From contig NBAZ01000001.1 of the NCBI GenBank assembly GCA_002794735.1, positions 2,418,001-2,482,000 on the forward strand: 64,000 nt of DNA. Reading direction: 5' to 3'. The DNA is from Pyrrhoderma lamaoense (Eukaryota > Basidiomycota > Agaricomycetes > Hymenochaetales > Hymenochaetaceae). The notes under the pieces are model-generated. The model was not told the origin of the DNA and searched no databases. It saw only the letters and a program-made list of their open reading frames with translations. Both the position numbers and the translations under genes were made by a program. This document shows, in pieces, positions 46,262-57,844 of this stretch. The first letter of the stretch is position 1, and each line of letters opens with the position of its first letter.

Positions 46262-48344
46262 TTAGAATTTCCCAATTGCACTACCAGACCTTATCCTTCC
46301 CTTCTCTCTTGAACCAGAGTGTTCTCCTGAGCCAGCATTTCTCCTACTTGAACTGAAAGTTGCAGAGGGAGGTCTTCCAATACGACTCTGATCTAAGGCG
46401 GAAGGTAGTCGAGTAGAAGAACGCAACGCGGCAGGAGGAGCAGGTAGTGATTTATTTGAAGCCGCAACTAATTTATCACGAAAACTGTTTGGAGGTGTAA
46501 GAAAAGAGCTCGGAGCGTTGGCATGTGAGTTTGTGCTAGCGCTCAATATCGGCCTCTTTGTCCCTGGGCCCACACTTCGTTTTAAAGGGGGTAAAGTAGA
46601 ACTAAATGACCCCGACGTAAGCATTGGTAAGAAGGAAGGGGACGTAGGACGAGACGTGGGAGTTGGTAAAGTACTTGTCGTAGAAACAGTGCTTGTACTA
46701 TCCCGCCCGTCTCCAGAAACACGAGACTGAGGCCGTCGATATCCCATTCTTGGATTGCTTCCATCTACCATGGAAGAACTTGAAGTCATTAAGCTAGTGG
46801 ATCGATTTGTCGTAATAGTTGAAATGCTAAATGGAGATGAATTTGGATTAGAAAGACGCCGCCGCTCTTTTTCCCTGTCTTTTGCGGGGGATGGTGTCAT
46901 ACTTTCTTCCATAATCAAAACCCAACCCGAAGTATCTGCAGCTTTCTGTGCATTTGGAGTAGCTAATTTCCTCTCACTATCAATGTCAACACTCCTCCTC
47001 TTATACTTAGATCGTGGTCCTTCTGGAGTTCTCGGTGTTCTGAAATCGGGAGGTGGATTAGCCTTGGCATTCTCCATGGTTGCTACAGCCGCCGCAGCTT
47101 CAGCTTTTCTCCCAGATATGCTACCCATTCGCAGCCTAGGCACGCGAGTGTGCAATCTTTGTTCCAGGTTCCTAACTCGAGCTCTCATTTCAGAAACCAT
47201 CTGCACACCTCTGCTCTTCGCAGCCAAACCTGTTGACGACGTCGATGCAGAACTAGCGGCCGCAGTAAGGCGTGGAGCTGGGCGTGGGGTGCTGGTTGGC
47301 AGACGTGAGGGTGAGGACGTAGAAACAGTCTGCGAACGCTGTATTGCCTGGGCTCTGTTATTCGGAGACTGAATATTATTCCAAGTCGGTGGTAGACCAG
47401 CCCTCTTCAATAAGGCTGAGTGTCCAGTAGAGGATGTATTCATTGATGTCATTGATGGGTTTCTTGATGTACCAAAGTGAGTAGAAGACTCTGAAGATGA
47501 CCGTGACATGTCCTTTATAGAGTCACTCTTCGTAACTAAATCTGATAACAAAAGTTCTGAGGGAGGAGATTCTGCTAAGATATTTTCATCTGAGGAAGGA
47601 ATTCTTGGTTTAAATGACGATGTCATAGAAGCACAAGAGTCATATGTTGAAGTACGTGCTTGAGTTTTGGCAAAGGCACGAGCTTGGGAAAGTTGGTCTT
47701 TGAGAACAGTAATTTCGAGATTGGCATCTATACAAAGTTCAGAAGAGCTTAACAGGTGGTAATGTGGTAAAAAATAAAAACGAACCTCTTATCTCATCTT
47801 TCATTCTCTGGCATTCTTCCTCAATAGTCGCCTTGTCCAGTAACTCATGCTCGAGAAGGATCTTTTCTTCCAAAGCTTTGGTATATTTGGCTTCAACATC
47901 TGCTAAACTAGAGCTAACCGCTCGCTCATTCCTTTCAAGATCATCATTCCCCATTTCCAGTTCACGCAATTGAATCCTAAGTGTCTGATGAGATTGGCGT
48001 AATTGATCTAATTCACGTTGTAAAGAGGTGGTCGTAGTGTTATAGGTTGTTTGAAGAGACATAAACTTTGCCTATGAAGCGAACAATAATCTGTAAAACC
48101 CGCCACAAAAGTGAAATTGAAGTGGTTATAAACTTACTTTCCATTCGTCGCGCTCTGTTTCAGCCCTTTCCACCTTCACAGTAAGGTCCCGCTTTTCCTT
48201 CTCCGTACGTGCAAGGTCACTCTCCAATTCCGCTTCGAGCTCCTTACTGCTGATTTGGAATTCATCGAGTTCTGCCTGCGTCTCACGAACAATGTCAGCC
48301 TCCTCGAGGTACTTCTCTTTCCAGTACCGATAGTCAGTAGACAT
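46262..48344 (-). CDS. nudE: NudE/Nde1-like dynein regulator
   Basis: NudE binds Lis1/NudF and dynein and works in nuclear migration and microtubule transport. The N-terminal ~190 residues form a continuous coiled coil: YWKEKYLEEADIVRETQAEL, SSKELEAELESDLARTEKEK, LQRELDQLRQSHQTLRIQLR, then ELEMGNDDLERNERAVSSSL and LEEKILLEHELLDKATIEEE. The ELEMGNDDLER block is the family signature for the Lis1-binding segment. The C-terminal ~450 residues (46262-47626, one exon) are Ser/Thr/Pro/Arg-rich and basic. MSTDYRYW at 48344 is the chosen start. A possible upstream exon (MTSNEDSNEI, ATG at 48447) splices in frame and would add about 12 residues. Three introns or more. About 650 residues, typical for basidiomycete NudE. 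Confidence 0.88.
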
Positions 48345-48826
48345 GTAACTTGATTATTAGTAGCAATCCTTTATCAACGACGATTGATACGTAGAATCGA
48401 TGTGTGCAGACATACTTTATCTCGTTGCTGTCTTCATTGGAGGTCATTGTTCGATCGCGGGAGAGGATATCAGAAGGAGACAGCACGGCTGTCATGCCCG
48501 CAGCCCGGCGTTTCTGATGGCGGTTGCTGAGTGAGCTACAAACACCTTTCTGGGAAAAGTGGGAAGAGGGGTCGAAGATGAAGAGGGGCTTCTGCTGCAC
48601 GGCAGCTTGAAGCACGAGGCGAGATGGTCTAACGAGTTGAGCTGCCCTTCTGGGGCAAGTCCGATATTGTTCGCTTACGTACGCAAACCACAGAACCACA
48701 ACAAGTCACGAAACACGGTAAAAGAACAAAAACAAAATAATCAAAGCAGAATATAAGATAACAAAAGTCTATATGCCATTAATGTAATCTACTAAGTACC
48801 CATGTAGCTAACTACTATATATTTTG
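48345..48826. other. Tandem intergenic region (NudE promoter, E2 3' end)
   Basis: 482 bp between NudE and the E2 gene, both on the minus strand. It may contain a short first exon of NudE (48447 downward). The rest shows no protein-like frame. Confidence 0.4.
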
Positions 48827-50428
48827 TCACAGCATAAACGTCAACGGGTTTTCAAGGTACCCTTAAATGCAGAAAGCCATCTTGCACCTATAGCGCCATC
48901 TACAGTCCTGTGGTCTGAGCTAAGGGTAACTTTCATGATCGGTACAGTCTTAAAGCCTTTTTCCTCTTCTGGAGCTGGAACGATAGTAGGCTGGGTTGAT
49001 CCAACAGCAAGAATACATGACTGAGGAGGGTTGATAATGGCAGTGAAGTGCTCAATATCGAACATGCCCAAGTTAGAGACAGTGAAAGTGCCACCCTATA
49101 TCCAGTTTCAGAATCAGGTGATGATGTCTAATACTAACAATAAATCTTACTTGGTATTCTTGAGGCTGAAGCTTTCCGTCACGAGCCTTCTTTGCAAGAG
49201 CCTTTGTTTCTGCAGAAATCGTTGCGAGACCCTTCGCACCAACATCCTTAACGATAGGCGTTATGAGGCCAGTAGGGGTTGCAACAGCAACAGAAATATC
49301 GACTTTCTTGTATCTGATAATTTTTCGATCAAATCTTATTTTTCTCCGAACTGGAAGAAATTCCTTACTGTCTGATCGTCTCACCCAACCACGCCGAGTT
49401 AGCCTCAGGAACATCGTTAAGAGCAAGAGAGACAGCTTGAGAATGAAATCGTTCACACTCAATTTTGCAGCCTTGTCCTTCTCACCAAGTGTCTTATTGA
49501 ACACCTCACGTAACTTCGTAACCTTGCTCATGTCGATAGAGACAGTCAAATAGTAATGGGAATATCTTGTTTAGACTGAGTGAGGCGAGTTCCGATAGTG
49601 CGCCGCATGTTTGATACTGGGATATCAATGTAGTCCTCAGTAGGAGCTGCAGGAGCTGCAGCGGCAACAGCACTTGCAGCTGGAGCCTTGAACTTCTCAA
49701 CGTCTTCCCTAAGTATACGTCCATTTGGACCGGAGCCCTTCACCTTAGCTAAGGGGATTCCACGTTCAAGAGCAATCTTCTTCGCGATGGGCGACGCAAA
49801 GATACGATCACCAGCTGGTAACTCTGACTTCTTAGGTTCCTCCTTAGCAGCTGGCTTTCAGCCTCGGTTGTTGAAGGCTTAGGGGGTTCTGGTACTTTCT
49901 CCTCGCTCTTAGCAGGGGCCGGATTTTCACTACTAGCTTGTTTTGCAAAGTCCGCGGCCGCAGAAAGATCGTCTCCCTCCTCAGCAATGACAGCGATGAG
50001 TGACCCACAGCAATGTTTTTCGAGCCATCCGGAGCCTAGCAGAGCTGCTAAGTAAGTCATAGGTGTCCAAAGACGGAGTACATACAATAATCTTTGCCAA
50101 GATACCGTCTTCCGGAGCCTCGACGTCTATTGTGGCCTTATCCGTTTCCTAAATTTCATAAGTGACTGAAGAATTGAAAAGAGTAGTATTGTACACACGA
50201 CTTCAAGAAGGACATCACCAGCGGAGAAAGACTCCCCCTCCTTCTTCTTCCATGAGGAGATACCACCCTCATTCATAGTCGGACTCATTGCGGGCATAGA
50301 GAACTTTGACAACGCATTGCGACGCGCCGAAGAGTGAATACCTGAGAAGGGTTAGACGAAAGACAATAAAAATGAGAAAAACGAGTTGCATTACCCCTTG
50401 AAAGAACACGAGCAAGAGAAGAAGCCAT
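48827..50428 (-). CDS. LAT1: Pyruvate dehydrogenase complex E2 (dihydrolipoyl acetyltransferase), mitochondrial
   Basis: This is the core subunit of mitochondrial pyruvate dehydrogenase; it passes the acetyl group from lipoate to Co[13 protein letters not shown] at 50428, then [12 protein letters not shown] after an intron, forms the presequence. The lipoyl domain follows: [20 protein letters not shown] and [15 protein letters not shown] with the lipoyl-Lys. The E1/E3-binding domain reads [20 protein letters not shown] and [14 protein letters not shown]. The catalytic domain has [60 protein letters not shown] and the active-site [15 protein letters not shown]. The frame breaks at 49856-49858, 49559-49561 and near 48853. 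One added base each restores [19 protein letters not shown] and the conserved end ENPLTFML with stop 48827. The gene is probably intact in the organism. Confidence 0.92.
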
Positions 50429-50666
50429 TGCGGAAGGGGATGTACGACGCAGAAAGCGGTCAACGCTGACTTTTTGGAAGATGACAGCGTTGGGGATGAC
50501 CGAGCCTGGAATAAAGAATGGATTATGTAACCAAAAACCGCCTATCGGTTTGATACTCCGATGATTCGCGCCCCTTCCGCCAGTCCAATTTGATTTTAGT
50601 ATTGACCAATAATGTTCACGCTTGTAGTGTAACTTTGTATGTTCATGCATGTGGTAGTAACAAAAC
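50429..50666. promoter_or_regulatory. Short bidirectional promoter, E2 (-) / CSL4 (+)
   Basis: 238 bp between divergent starts. Contains an ATTGGT-type CCAAT element (about 50604-50609, ACCAAT on the plus strand) roughly midway. Shared regulation is possible but unproven. Confidence 0.4.
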
Positions 50667-51331
50667 ATGTCTTCCGAATTCTATCTACCTGGCCAACCTG
50701 TTCCCGTGGTAGCCCCATCCCTCAGATCGGTGATGGCCTTTATGTCAGAGAGGGTCTCGTACGAGCTAGTGTAATCGGTTCTCCTCAACGCAACGGTTCT
50801 GTACGACTTCTAGTTCCTTCAGTGTATATCAACTTATCTCACTTCTATAATGGTTAGACATTGTCCATACAAAAGAGTCGTCCTCATCCTCCGGCACCAA
50901 ATTCAGTTGTACTTGGCACAATAACACGATTATCTCCACTCCAAGCCATCTTATCCATTTCAGTTGTTGACGGCATACCACTTCCACCCGGAGAAGAATT
51001 TACGGGGGTCATTCGATCTCAAGATGTACGAGCAACGGAAAAGGATAAGGTTAAACTGGCGGATTGTTTTCGAGGAGGTGATGTGGTCAAGGGATTAGTT
51101 GTGCGTATATATTGACTTTTATACAATATCAACCTTGCTTAACCCTGTGTACAGATATCTCTTGGTGATGCGAGGAGCTACTATATTACGACTGCTGGTA
51201 ATGATTTTGGTGTTATATTTGCTACTAGTGAGGCAGGTGCAACGATGCAACCACTCTCATGGCAAGAGATGCGATGTCCAAAGACGAATAAAATCGAGAA
51301 ACGTAAATGTGCGAAACCTGAGGGTCTTTAG
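50667..51331 (+). CDS. CSL4: RNA exosome cap subunit Csl4
   Basis: Csl4 (EXOSC1) is one of three S1/KH cap proteins of the RNA exosome. The start MSSEFYLPGQPVPR at 50667 is followed, after restoring one C in 50703-50705, by GSPIPQIGDGLYVREGLVRA and SVIGSPQRNGS. The S1 region reads NSVVLGTITRLSPLQAILSI, TGVIRSQDVRATEKDKVKLA and FRGGDVVKGLVISLGDARSY. The zinc-ribbon-like end reads GVIFATSEAGATMQPLSWQE, MRCPKTNKIEKRKCAKPEGL, stop 51329-51331; in human and yeast this end is also the most conserved part. Introns lie at about 50803-50857 and 51103-51153. About 195 residues, close to family length. Without the one-base repair the frame stops in the first exon, so a missing base is the better reading than a pseudogene. 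Confidence 0.88.
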
Positions 51332-51600
51332 AATTATATCTGTATTTTTACCATGTAATCTAATTTCGAGAATAATGTACCATTACCTCACTTTCGCGAA
51401 GGCATGCATATGCTAAATATGCATTGTTCCTAAAATTAAAATTTATTGTATAAATTACATGTGGTTAATATCTATGCAGCCTGTGACTTGTTTATATGCA
51501 TGTCACGGGTAGAGATGGGCGATCGTTCTAAACTCGAACAACTTACAAAGTTTAGCAACTGACCATCGTGCTCTCAGATATCCTTTACCGGCCATTGTCA

Positions 51601-52963
51601 ATGCCTGCCCGCAAGCGTGTTTCTCCTCTCAAACCTCTCGGTTAGTTGATTCCTCGGTGGCTCCTCGTTCTGAAAAGCTTATACCATATCAGAACGGGAC
51701 TACATAGCCCTTGGCCTAGAGGGCTCTGCAAATAAACTCGGAGCCGGAGTCATAAAACATTCTCCGGATGGGTCAACTGCGGTTCTCTCAAACGTTCGGC
51801 ATACATACATAACGCCTCCAGGACAAGGTTTTCTTCCAAGAGATACAGCTCAGCACCATAGAGATTGGGCGTTGACTGTGATTCGAGATGCTGTGAAAAA
51901 AGCTGGTATTTCTTTCAAGGATCTTGATTGCATTTGCTTTACAAAGGGCCCAGGGATGGGGGCACCTCTACAATCTGTAGCCTTGGTTGCACGTACTCTC
52001 TCTCTGTTGTATAATAAACCTCTTGTTGGAGTAAATCACTGCGTTGGGCGTGAGGGCGTATATTTATCGTTCAATTTCCATTTTCTGATAAATATAACTC
52101 AGATATTGAAATGGGAAGGCAGATCACGGGGGCAAACAATCCAGTAGTACTTTACGTATCGGGAGGAATACTCAAGTCATTGCATACTCGCAACAACGTT
52201 ATAGGATATTTGGGGAAACGCTTGACATTGCCGTTGGAAATTGCTTAGATCGTTTCGCTCGTGTCATAAACCTAAGTAATGATCCCAGCCCAGGATATAA
52301 TATTGAACAAGAAGCCAAAAAGTAAAAGATATACTATTGGTCTTCAAAGTTTACCTGCCACTCACGATTTCCCGATAGAGGCAAACGTTTGATTCCTCTT
52401 CCCTATACCACGAAAGGGATGGATGTGTCTCTGTCAGGGATACTTACATCCACGAGACACTCACTCGACACAAAAACTTTAGAACGACAGAAACAGGAGA
52501 AGAAGGTACATATACACCGGCAGACCTATGCTTCTCCCTCCAGGAAACAGTTTTTGCCATGCTTGTGGAAATCACAGAGAGAGCTATGGCGCATATAGGA
52601 AGTAAAGAAGTTCTTATTGTTGGAGGAGTAGGTTGTACGTATCATGCGAATCTAGAAGTCTAGAAGTTAGATAAGCTCATACTCTTGCTAACTTTGGCAG
52701 GCAACGAACGACTTCAAGAGATGATGGGGATCATGGCTCAAGAAAGGAATGGGCAAGTCTTTGCAACTGATGAAAGATTTTGCATCGACAATGGCATCAT
52801 GATTGCTCAGGCAGGATTACTGAGTTACAGAATGAATTACACAACGCCATTGTCTCAGACAAAGTGTACACAAAGGTAAGTAAGCCACCTTAGTAGCTCT
52901 GACACCGTATAACGTCTCTTTAGGTTCAGAACGGATGAGGTCCACGTTGCTTGGCGAGCTTGA
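51601..52963 (+). CDS. KAE1: KEOPS subunit Kae1 (tRNA N6-threonylcarbamoyladenosine synthase)
   Basis: Kae1/OSGEP is the catalytic subunit of KEOPS, which installs t6A37 on ANN-decoding tRNAs. The start [13 protein letters not shown] at 51601 is followed after an intron by [20 protein letters not shown]. Then come [12 protein letters not shown] with the metal-binding His region, [20 protein letters not shown], and [20 protein letters not shown], in which HIEMGR is formed across an intron and supplies another metal ligand. Next are [72 protein letters not shown] and [20 protein letters not shown]. The end is [13 protein letters not shown]. Two one-base losses (A2 at 52167-52168; near 52496-52501) interrupt the frame. 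Catalytic residues are otherwise complete. A 13-residue N-terminal extension precedes the usual start. Confidence 0.9.
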
Positions 52964-53076
52964 TTAAATTTATTTGTATGCACCATATGACAGATTTATT
53001 ACCAAAAAAAGAAAGACGAATGTATAATTAATGTACTATTAAGTTACTCTCGGTATTCACTTTGCGACTAATGACT

Positions 53077-54192
53077 CTAGATAAATCCATGCGTTGTTTT
53101 CCTCCTGTATTCCGGATGACAGAAGCTCTTTCCCATTCCGTTGTACGCGTCCCACCACCATTGGTTAACTTCGTAATGTTCATTGGTTTCTTCTCCGTTC
53201 TTCGGCCTATGTGTCCATGGTTTGTCTGATAAGATGTAGTGAACGCATTTGACATCTTCATCTCTCCAAAGGTTATTATGTATGACTCGTAGGGTTTTTA
53301 ATGCATTATATATATAACTCAACGGTTTCCATCTTCCTTGAAAGAAAGTCGCAAGCAGGTCCTGATCGGGAAAGAGAAACTCCTCCACTAAAGGTGATGT
53401 TTCAAGAAAATGGAGAAGTTCTGTATACGTTTCTAGTGACGGCGTGAGCACCACTGTCCCCGAGTTGAGTAAGGAGTAAGGTCTTGGACTGTCATCTCTA
53501 ATTTCGGGAGGATATGCGGTGCTTGAGTAGGCACAATTTTCTGGTATCCTGTGGAACCATACGGAGATAAGGGACTTTGTAGAGGATCCGTTGCCATATG
53601 TAAGCTCACCAATCTTTTGGATAATGAGGGAACTGTCTCGGATTACAAGCGCATACATGGCCCGCTGCTATCCAATCTCTAGGTAGTTCCATTTCAATAA
53701 GCTCGTCCATATTCTTGCGAATTAACATATCGGAATCTAGTAGGACTACTCTCTGCAATAATTTGTATGAATTGTAATAACCATTGTGAGGCACATATTC
53801 CAAGAATCACAGCACATTATAAAGGCCGTACCTCATAATCTTCGAGTTGGAAAACACTTTTTATAGAATGATTCAGCCGTTGTCAATATAGCTAAAAAGC
53901 CTTCTCAGCCATATATTAGATATACTCACGCAAGTTTACACCATGTGTCTCTAAATCTTTCTTCTCTAATTACTCCGTTCTGCATCCCAGGTGCGAGTCT
54001 TTGAATAGGCACAACCTCTATGCCTCGTAGTACCAAAATATCTATGCACTCTTGTGGGAGATCTGACGAAATCATAGCTACGAAGGGGTATTTTGAGTGC
54101 ACCTTGCGAAGTCCATAGTCAACGACAAGTGCCCCTGCGAGATAGCTTGGTTTTGTGAGCAAGGTAACAAAGGCGCCTCTTCTCTTTCCCAT
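53077..54192 (-). CDS. Glycosyltransferase family 8 protein (glycogenin/galactinol-synthase-like)
   Basis: This is a nucleotide-sugar glycosyltransferase of the GT8 fold, probably cytosolic because there is no signal or anchor. The start MGKRRGAFVTLLTKPSYLAG at 54192 gives the first beta strand; YPFVAMISSDLPQECIDILV and GIEVVPIQRLAPGMQ follow. The DxD metal motif is in RVVLLDSDMLIRKNMDELIE (about 53740). Next are WIAAGHVCACNPRQFPHYPK and, across an intron, DWIPENCAYSS, a pattern I associate with fungal GT8 proteins. The acceptor side has LLNSGTVVLTPSLETYTELL, FPDQDLLATFFQGRWKPLSY and YILSDKPWTHRPKNGEETNE. Splicing near 53830-53935 is unclear and may involve another missing base. The acceptor sugar or protein is unknown; a galactinol synthase or glycogenin role cannot be decided here. 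Confidence 0.8.
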
Positions 54193-54739
54193 ATCTCTAT
54201 CTCACGGACGTTTCGGAAAGACCGTAATCTGGGAGAGAAAAGGTAAGGAGAGGAGAGTGGAATGAATGGGGGGTATTTCTTGTGAAACTGGTTGTCCTAC
54301 TTATATGCTCATTTTTTTCTGTGCATATGGGTATGAAATTGCGATAAATAACGCATTAAGTGATAATAGTCCGAAGTAGGGAATGGAGAACTCCGTCTGA
54401 CTGGATTAGTAAATTCACACATATAATTTATATGGTACGAAGTACTCTGGACTTCCAGTTATATATACAAGCCCACTTAAACTTAGACATACTGGGAGCT
54501 TTGTGGTAAATTTGAGTTGATAAAGGAGATCCCTTCACATGTTCATTTTTTCATTCATATATAGTGATCATAGTTCTTTTGCATATTATAGCCGCTCTTG
54601 CAATTGCAAAATAAAGGGACACTACATGTGTATGAACATGACATGACAAGGAACATTGAGATAACAGAAATACAACATGGAATGCAGCAACGAAGGGAAG
54701 AAGGGGGAGGAGGAATGTCAATCTAGAAGACAGACGTTT
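54193..54739. other. Tandem intergenic region
   Basis: 547 bp between the eS28 stop and the GT8 start, both on the minus strand. A+T-rich with no recognisable gene. A purine-rich AAGGAGAGGAG stretch near 54245 could be part of the GT8 leader. Confidence 0.4.
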
Positions 54740-55207
54740 TTAACGCAAACGGCTGTTCGATGGAGGAAAGACAGATATATTAGACGTCAGAAACATTCGT
54801 TCATGAATATAGTGGGCGAAATATTTTACGCACCGAGCTTCACGTTCGGACTCAAGGAGTGCCAAGATGTCTTCGTTGCGTACGGGTCCCTTTACGTTAC
54901 GGATAAGTTGACGGGAAGGGTCGTCGAGGAACTCAACGCGGACTTGGGTGACACCACCACGGGAACCAGTCCTTCCAAGGACCTAAACAGGTAGTATTCA
55001 TAGTCAGAAAACTCATTCAACCAAAGTAACCAAAGTAAAAGGGGAGGGTGCCCAAAGAGGCTCGTCGCCAATTATTCAAATAAAGAGAAAAAATGTAGAG
55101 ACCTTGATGACTTTTACAAGCTTGACAGTGGTAACTTTTGAGTCCTAGAAGAGATTAAACATTAAGACATGAATGACTCTATTTCATGAGTCAAGGTTCT
55201 TTACCAT
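54740..55207 (-). CDS. RPS28: 40S ribosomal protein eS28
   Basis: eS28 is a 68-residue small-subunit protein near the mRNA exit channel. The protein is split into four coding pieces. The start codon alone ends exon 1 (55205-55207, followed by GTAAAG). Exon 2 (55103-55144) encodes [14 protein letters not shown]. Exon 3 (54834-54982) encodes [40 protein letters not shown] and [10 protein letters not shown]. Exon 4 (54740-54752) has only 13 nt and gives the final RLR plus TAA. The sum is 207 nt, exactly 68 codons plus stop. The sequence is essentially canonical. The introns after ATG and near the C-terminus were decided by the protein ending in REARRLR, the universal eS28 end. Confidence 0.93.
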
Positions 55208-55576
55208 GGTGCTTATCGAAGGAGTGAAAGGTACGTTCTGACCTGGTGTCGGGATTGAAGGAGGAGCAAGCGCGTGAAACGAGCCTTGTAGTTTTCTGTT
55301 GTGCTTCGTGAAAATTTAAGTTTGATCGAGTATGTAAGCAAGTAATACAGGAACACTCGGTTACATCCGATATATATTATTATATGATTAACTATCTATT
55401 ATGCAAAAAAAAATATAGTACATTTACATTTTTAAATTATGAAGGGATGAAGGTGACCATGGTATAGTTGAGAAAAGCATATATGGGGAATAGGACATTG
55501 CGTCGAAATATTGAAGGAGGAACAAAGCAATGCGTGAAACTCGACGAAAGATTTTAATACCTTGAATTACAAACCT
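55208..55576. other. Tandem intergenic region (eS28 promoter)
   Basis: 369 bp between the lipase stop and the eS28 start, both on the minus strand. Contains A+T-rich sequence with TATATATTATTATATGATTA at 55370-55389. No gene seen. Confidence 0.4.
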
Positions 55577-57766
55577 CTAATTCCCAGTTGTCGATATAGA
55601 CGAAAGAGAGCTTGTCCGGTGTGGTGTTTCCGGCCGATGTTCTTCAATACCTTCTACAGTGTTAACACCTTCTCCAGCCATAGTATTCTCTGTGGAGATG
55701 GTTCCAATATTTTCGGACGCGTTGCCACCACCGGGAGTGTGGCTCGGATCAGCTACAGAAGTATTACTTTCTGGTTTATCCGCTTCTTCTCCCTGGCCCT
55801 CTACATCCCGAGCAAGATGGTCAGCAACTCCTAGATAGAATGTTGCAGGCCTAAATTTTATCTCTCGGCCAGTGAACTCTGCCCACTTGTATCGGAATGT
55901 ATTGATCCACCCAACGAGGTCAAGATGATTTACACCTTCGAGTGTCCCAACATAAAAACCCTAACGAAATGTCATTGGTAATTAGCTTACAAATCCGAGC
56001 ATGAGCTTATAAGACTCACCCATTTGGAAGAAGCGACGGAAACAAGCCCATCATTAGGACCTTCTTTCTCTAAAATGACAGAATGTGACCATCTAACAAA
56101 TCAGATTTAGGGTCAGGCATAGTATAATTTTTTAGAGCTCACTTGAAAGGATCAATTAGCCCAGGTTCAAATGTCGCACCCCAGCTGTAGTATTTCACAC
56201 CATCTACGTCGGGAGTCTCTTCATTAAACTTCCGCATTGCTTCTAGCGTTAGGCTTTCAAATGCTCTTCCATCTCCCCCACCATTTGGTAAGAGATCAAG
56301 CAAAGAGACAACCTGGGGTAGTCGTTCCTTTCCAACCGTTGCAATAAAGTGGTCTGCGAAGGATGAGCCCCGATGTGGAGTAGCAACCGTCGTTATTGAG
56401 AGAACACGGAATTTGCGATGGGTAAGATGGGTAGTAAGATATCGACAGTCTAAACCTCCCTAGAAAAATGTTAGATTATAATCCGCAAGAGATATACCGT
56501 ATAAGCTGAGATACCATACTATGTCCTATTTGTTAACAGAAGGTGAGTCAGTATCCTCACACTCGTATATGCATAGGAGTAGTCACCTATAAGATGAACA
56601 TCCCGGCCAGGATAAACCTCTGATATCTTTGCCTCTAAAACCTTGGCACGCTCCATTGGGCTGCTCGTAGCAGGGACTCTTGTTATCAAGACTTCAATTC
56701 CACGAGCTTCTAAAACCTCTTTTATACCACGCCAATGAGATACATTCATCGGCGCAATGGAAGGTCCTATCTGCACACTGTCAAAACCAAGTAAACCATG
56801 ACAAAAAACCAAGGGATTTCTTGGGGCACGGTCTATGATACCTTAACGTCTTGACGTGGGAGGACATGTAGCGGTTGAACTTACATTTCTTTCGCATGTG
56901 CGCTTCTTCTCCTTCAATCGTGTCGGCTTGGTCATCCTCGTCTAACAGTTTGTCTACATCTGCTTTACGCTCCGCACCAAACCACCATCTCGTCGGAGAG
57001 CTTGTACTGAATGGTCGCGATCCACTAGGATTCTCTGAGTTAGAGACTGATGGCATCCCCCGATCTCGTACTCTTCGCAACGTGTCAAGAGATGTATGAA
57101 TGGGAGGAGACTGTGTAATGTCAATACACGGTGTATCTGAGTTACATGATGTAGTCTCTTCTCTAAGGTCTAAAGAGTAGCGCCAAGCCGGAGGGGGACG
57201 TGATATAGAAGCTGTAGGAAGGGTAGAACGAGCAAGATTTTCAAGAAAAGGAGGAGAACGGTAAACTGATGATGGCCGGTCATAGTGGTTATTAGGAGGG
57301 GCGAGATGTGCAGGTGGGAGTCTTCGGACAAGAGCCTCAGATGAGTTACTATCTAGTGGAGAAGGAGAAGCCGGGAACTCTGCTTCGAGTGCCTCACGAA
57401 GGGCAGAAGGGGGGTAGATGGAGTAGAAACTGAAGAAGGCGAGGACTGAGAGCTCGATTCTCCACGAAACCAGCGTACAATAGGAAGCTGAGATGCAGTC
57501 TGAGCAAGATCTAAGGATAGGATATTAGGCGATGTTTGCGTCCGCGTATGTGAACTGTTTTTCAAGTTTCTTGTGCTAAGACCCAAGGAACCTTGTGATC
57601 GTGTTGCTGGTGCGGCGACATAGGCTGTTCTCTGCTGAGCACGCCACATGGGTTCATCGTCAGTGGTTAGTTGCGAACGATTGTCGGTACTGTCGAGGGA
57701 CGAACGTGGACTTTGGGAAAAGAGATTCTGTAGCCGGGTCGAGAGTGTAGGTTTGGTCTCGGACAT
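55577..57766 (-). CDS. TGL2: Tgl2-like alpha/beta-hydrolase lipase
   Basis: This is a serine lipase or esterase resembling yeast Tgl2 (mitochondrial triacylglycerol lipase). The N-terminal ~270 residues from MSETKPTLSTRLQNLFSQ are Ser/Pro-rich and disordered. The catalytic domain begins NPLVFCHGLLGFDSVQIGPS (oxyanion-type HG), then HWRGIKEVLEARGIEVLITR and RAKVLEAKISEVYPGRDVHL. The nucleophile elbow GHSMG comes from an 11-nt exon (56515-56525). Next are LDCRYLTTHLTHRKFRVLSI, TTVATPHRGSSFADHF, GPNDGLVSVASSKWG and GVNHLDLVGW, the last two supplying the likely Asp and His. The tail to 55577 is acidic and disordered. A C6 run (plus-strand G6, 57409-57414) has lost one base. Mitochondrial targeting is not obvious from the N-terminus here. 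Confidence 0.82.
56515..56525 (-). other. 11-nt microexon encoding the lipase nucleophile elbow
   Basis: On the minus strand, AACAAATAG precedes GACATAGTATG, which is followed by the donor GTATCT. With the flanking exons it reads LIG-HSM-GGLDC. Without it the family-defining GHSMG motif cannot be assembled. Confidence 0.8.
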
Positions 57767-57844
57767 GTGAGGATTGTCAGAGGCGAGGCGGAACGCGTCG
57801 TCTGTTTATCTTAGCTACTCATGTGCATTTGATTTAAATGAACC
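57767..57844. promoter_or_regulatory. 78-bp head-to-head spacer between lipase and small gene
   Basis: Only 78 bp separate the divergent start codons of the Tgl2-like lipase (57766) and the small gene at 57845. Any promoter must overlap one or both leaders. Confidence 0.5.

Noticed and set aside
48827..50428. Reading the PDH E2 gene as a pseudogene because of three frame breaks
   Set aside because: All domains and the DHRTVDG active site are intact, and each break is a single missing base of the same kind as in many neighbouring genes.
54677..54994. Plus-strand open frame of 105 codons
   Set aside because: It is the reverse of the eS28 exon 3; the minus strand encodes a universal ribosomal protein there.
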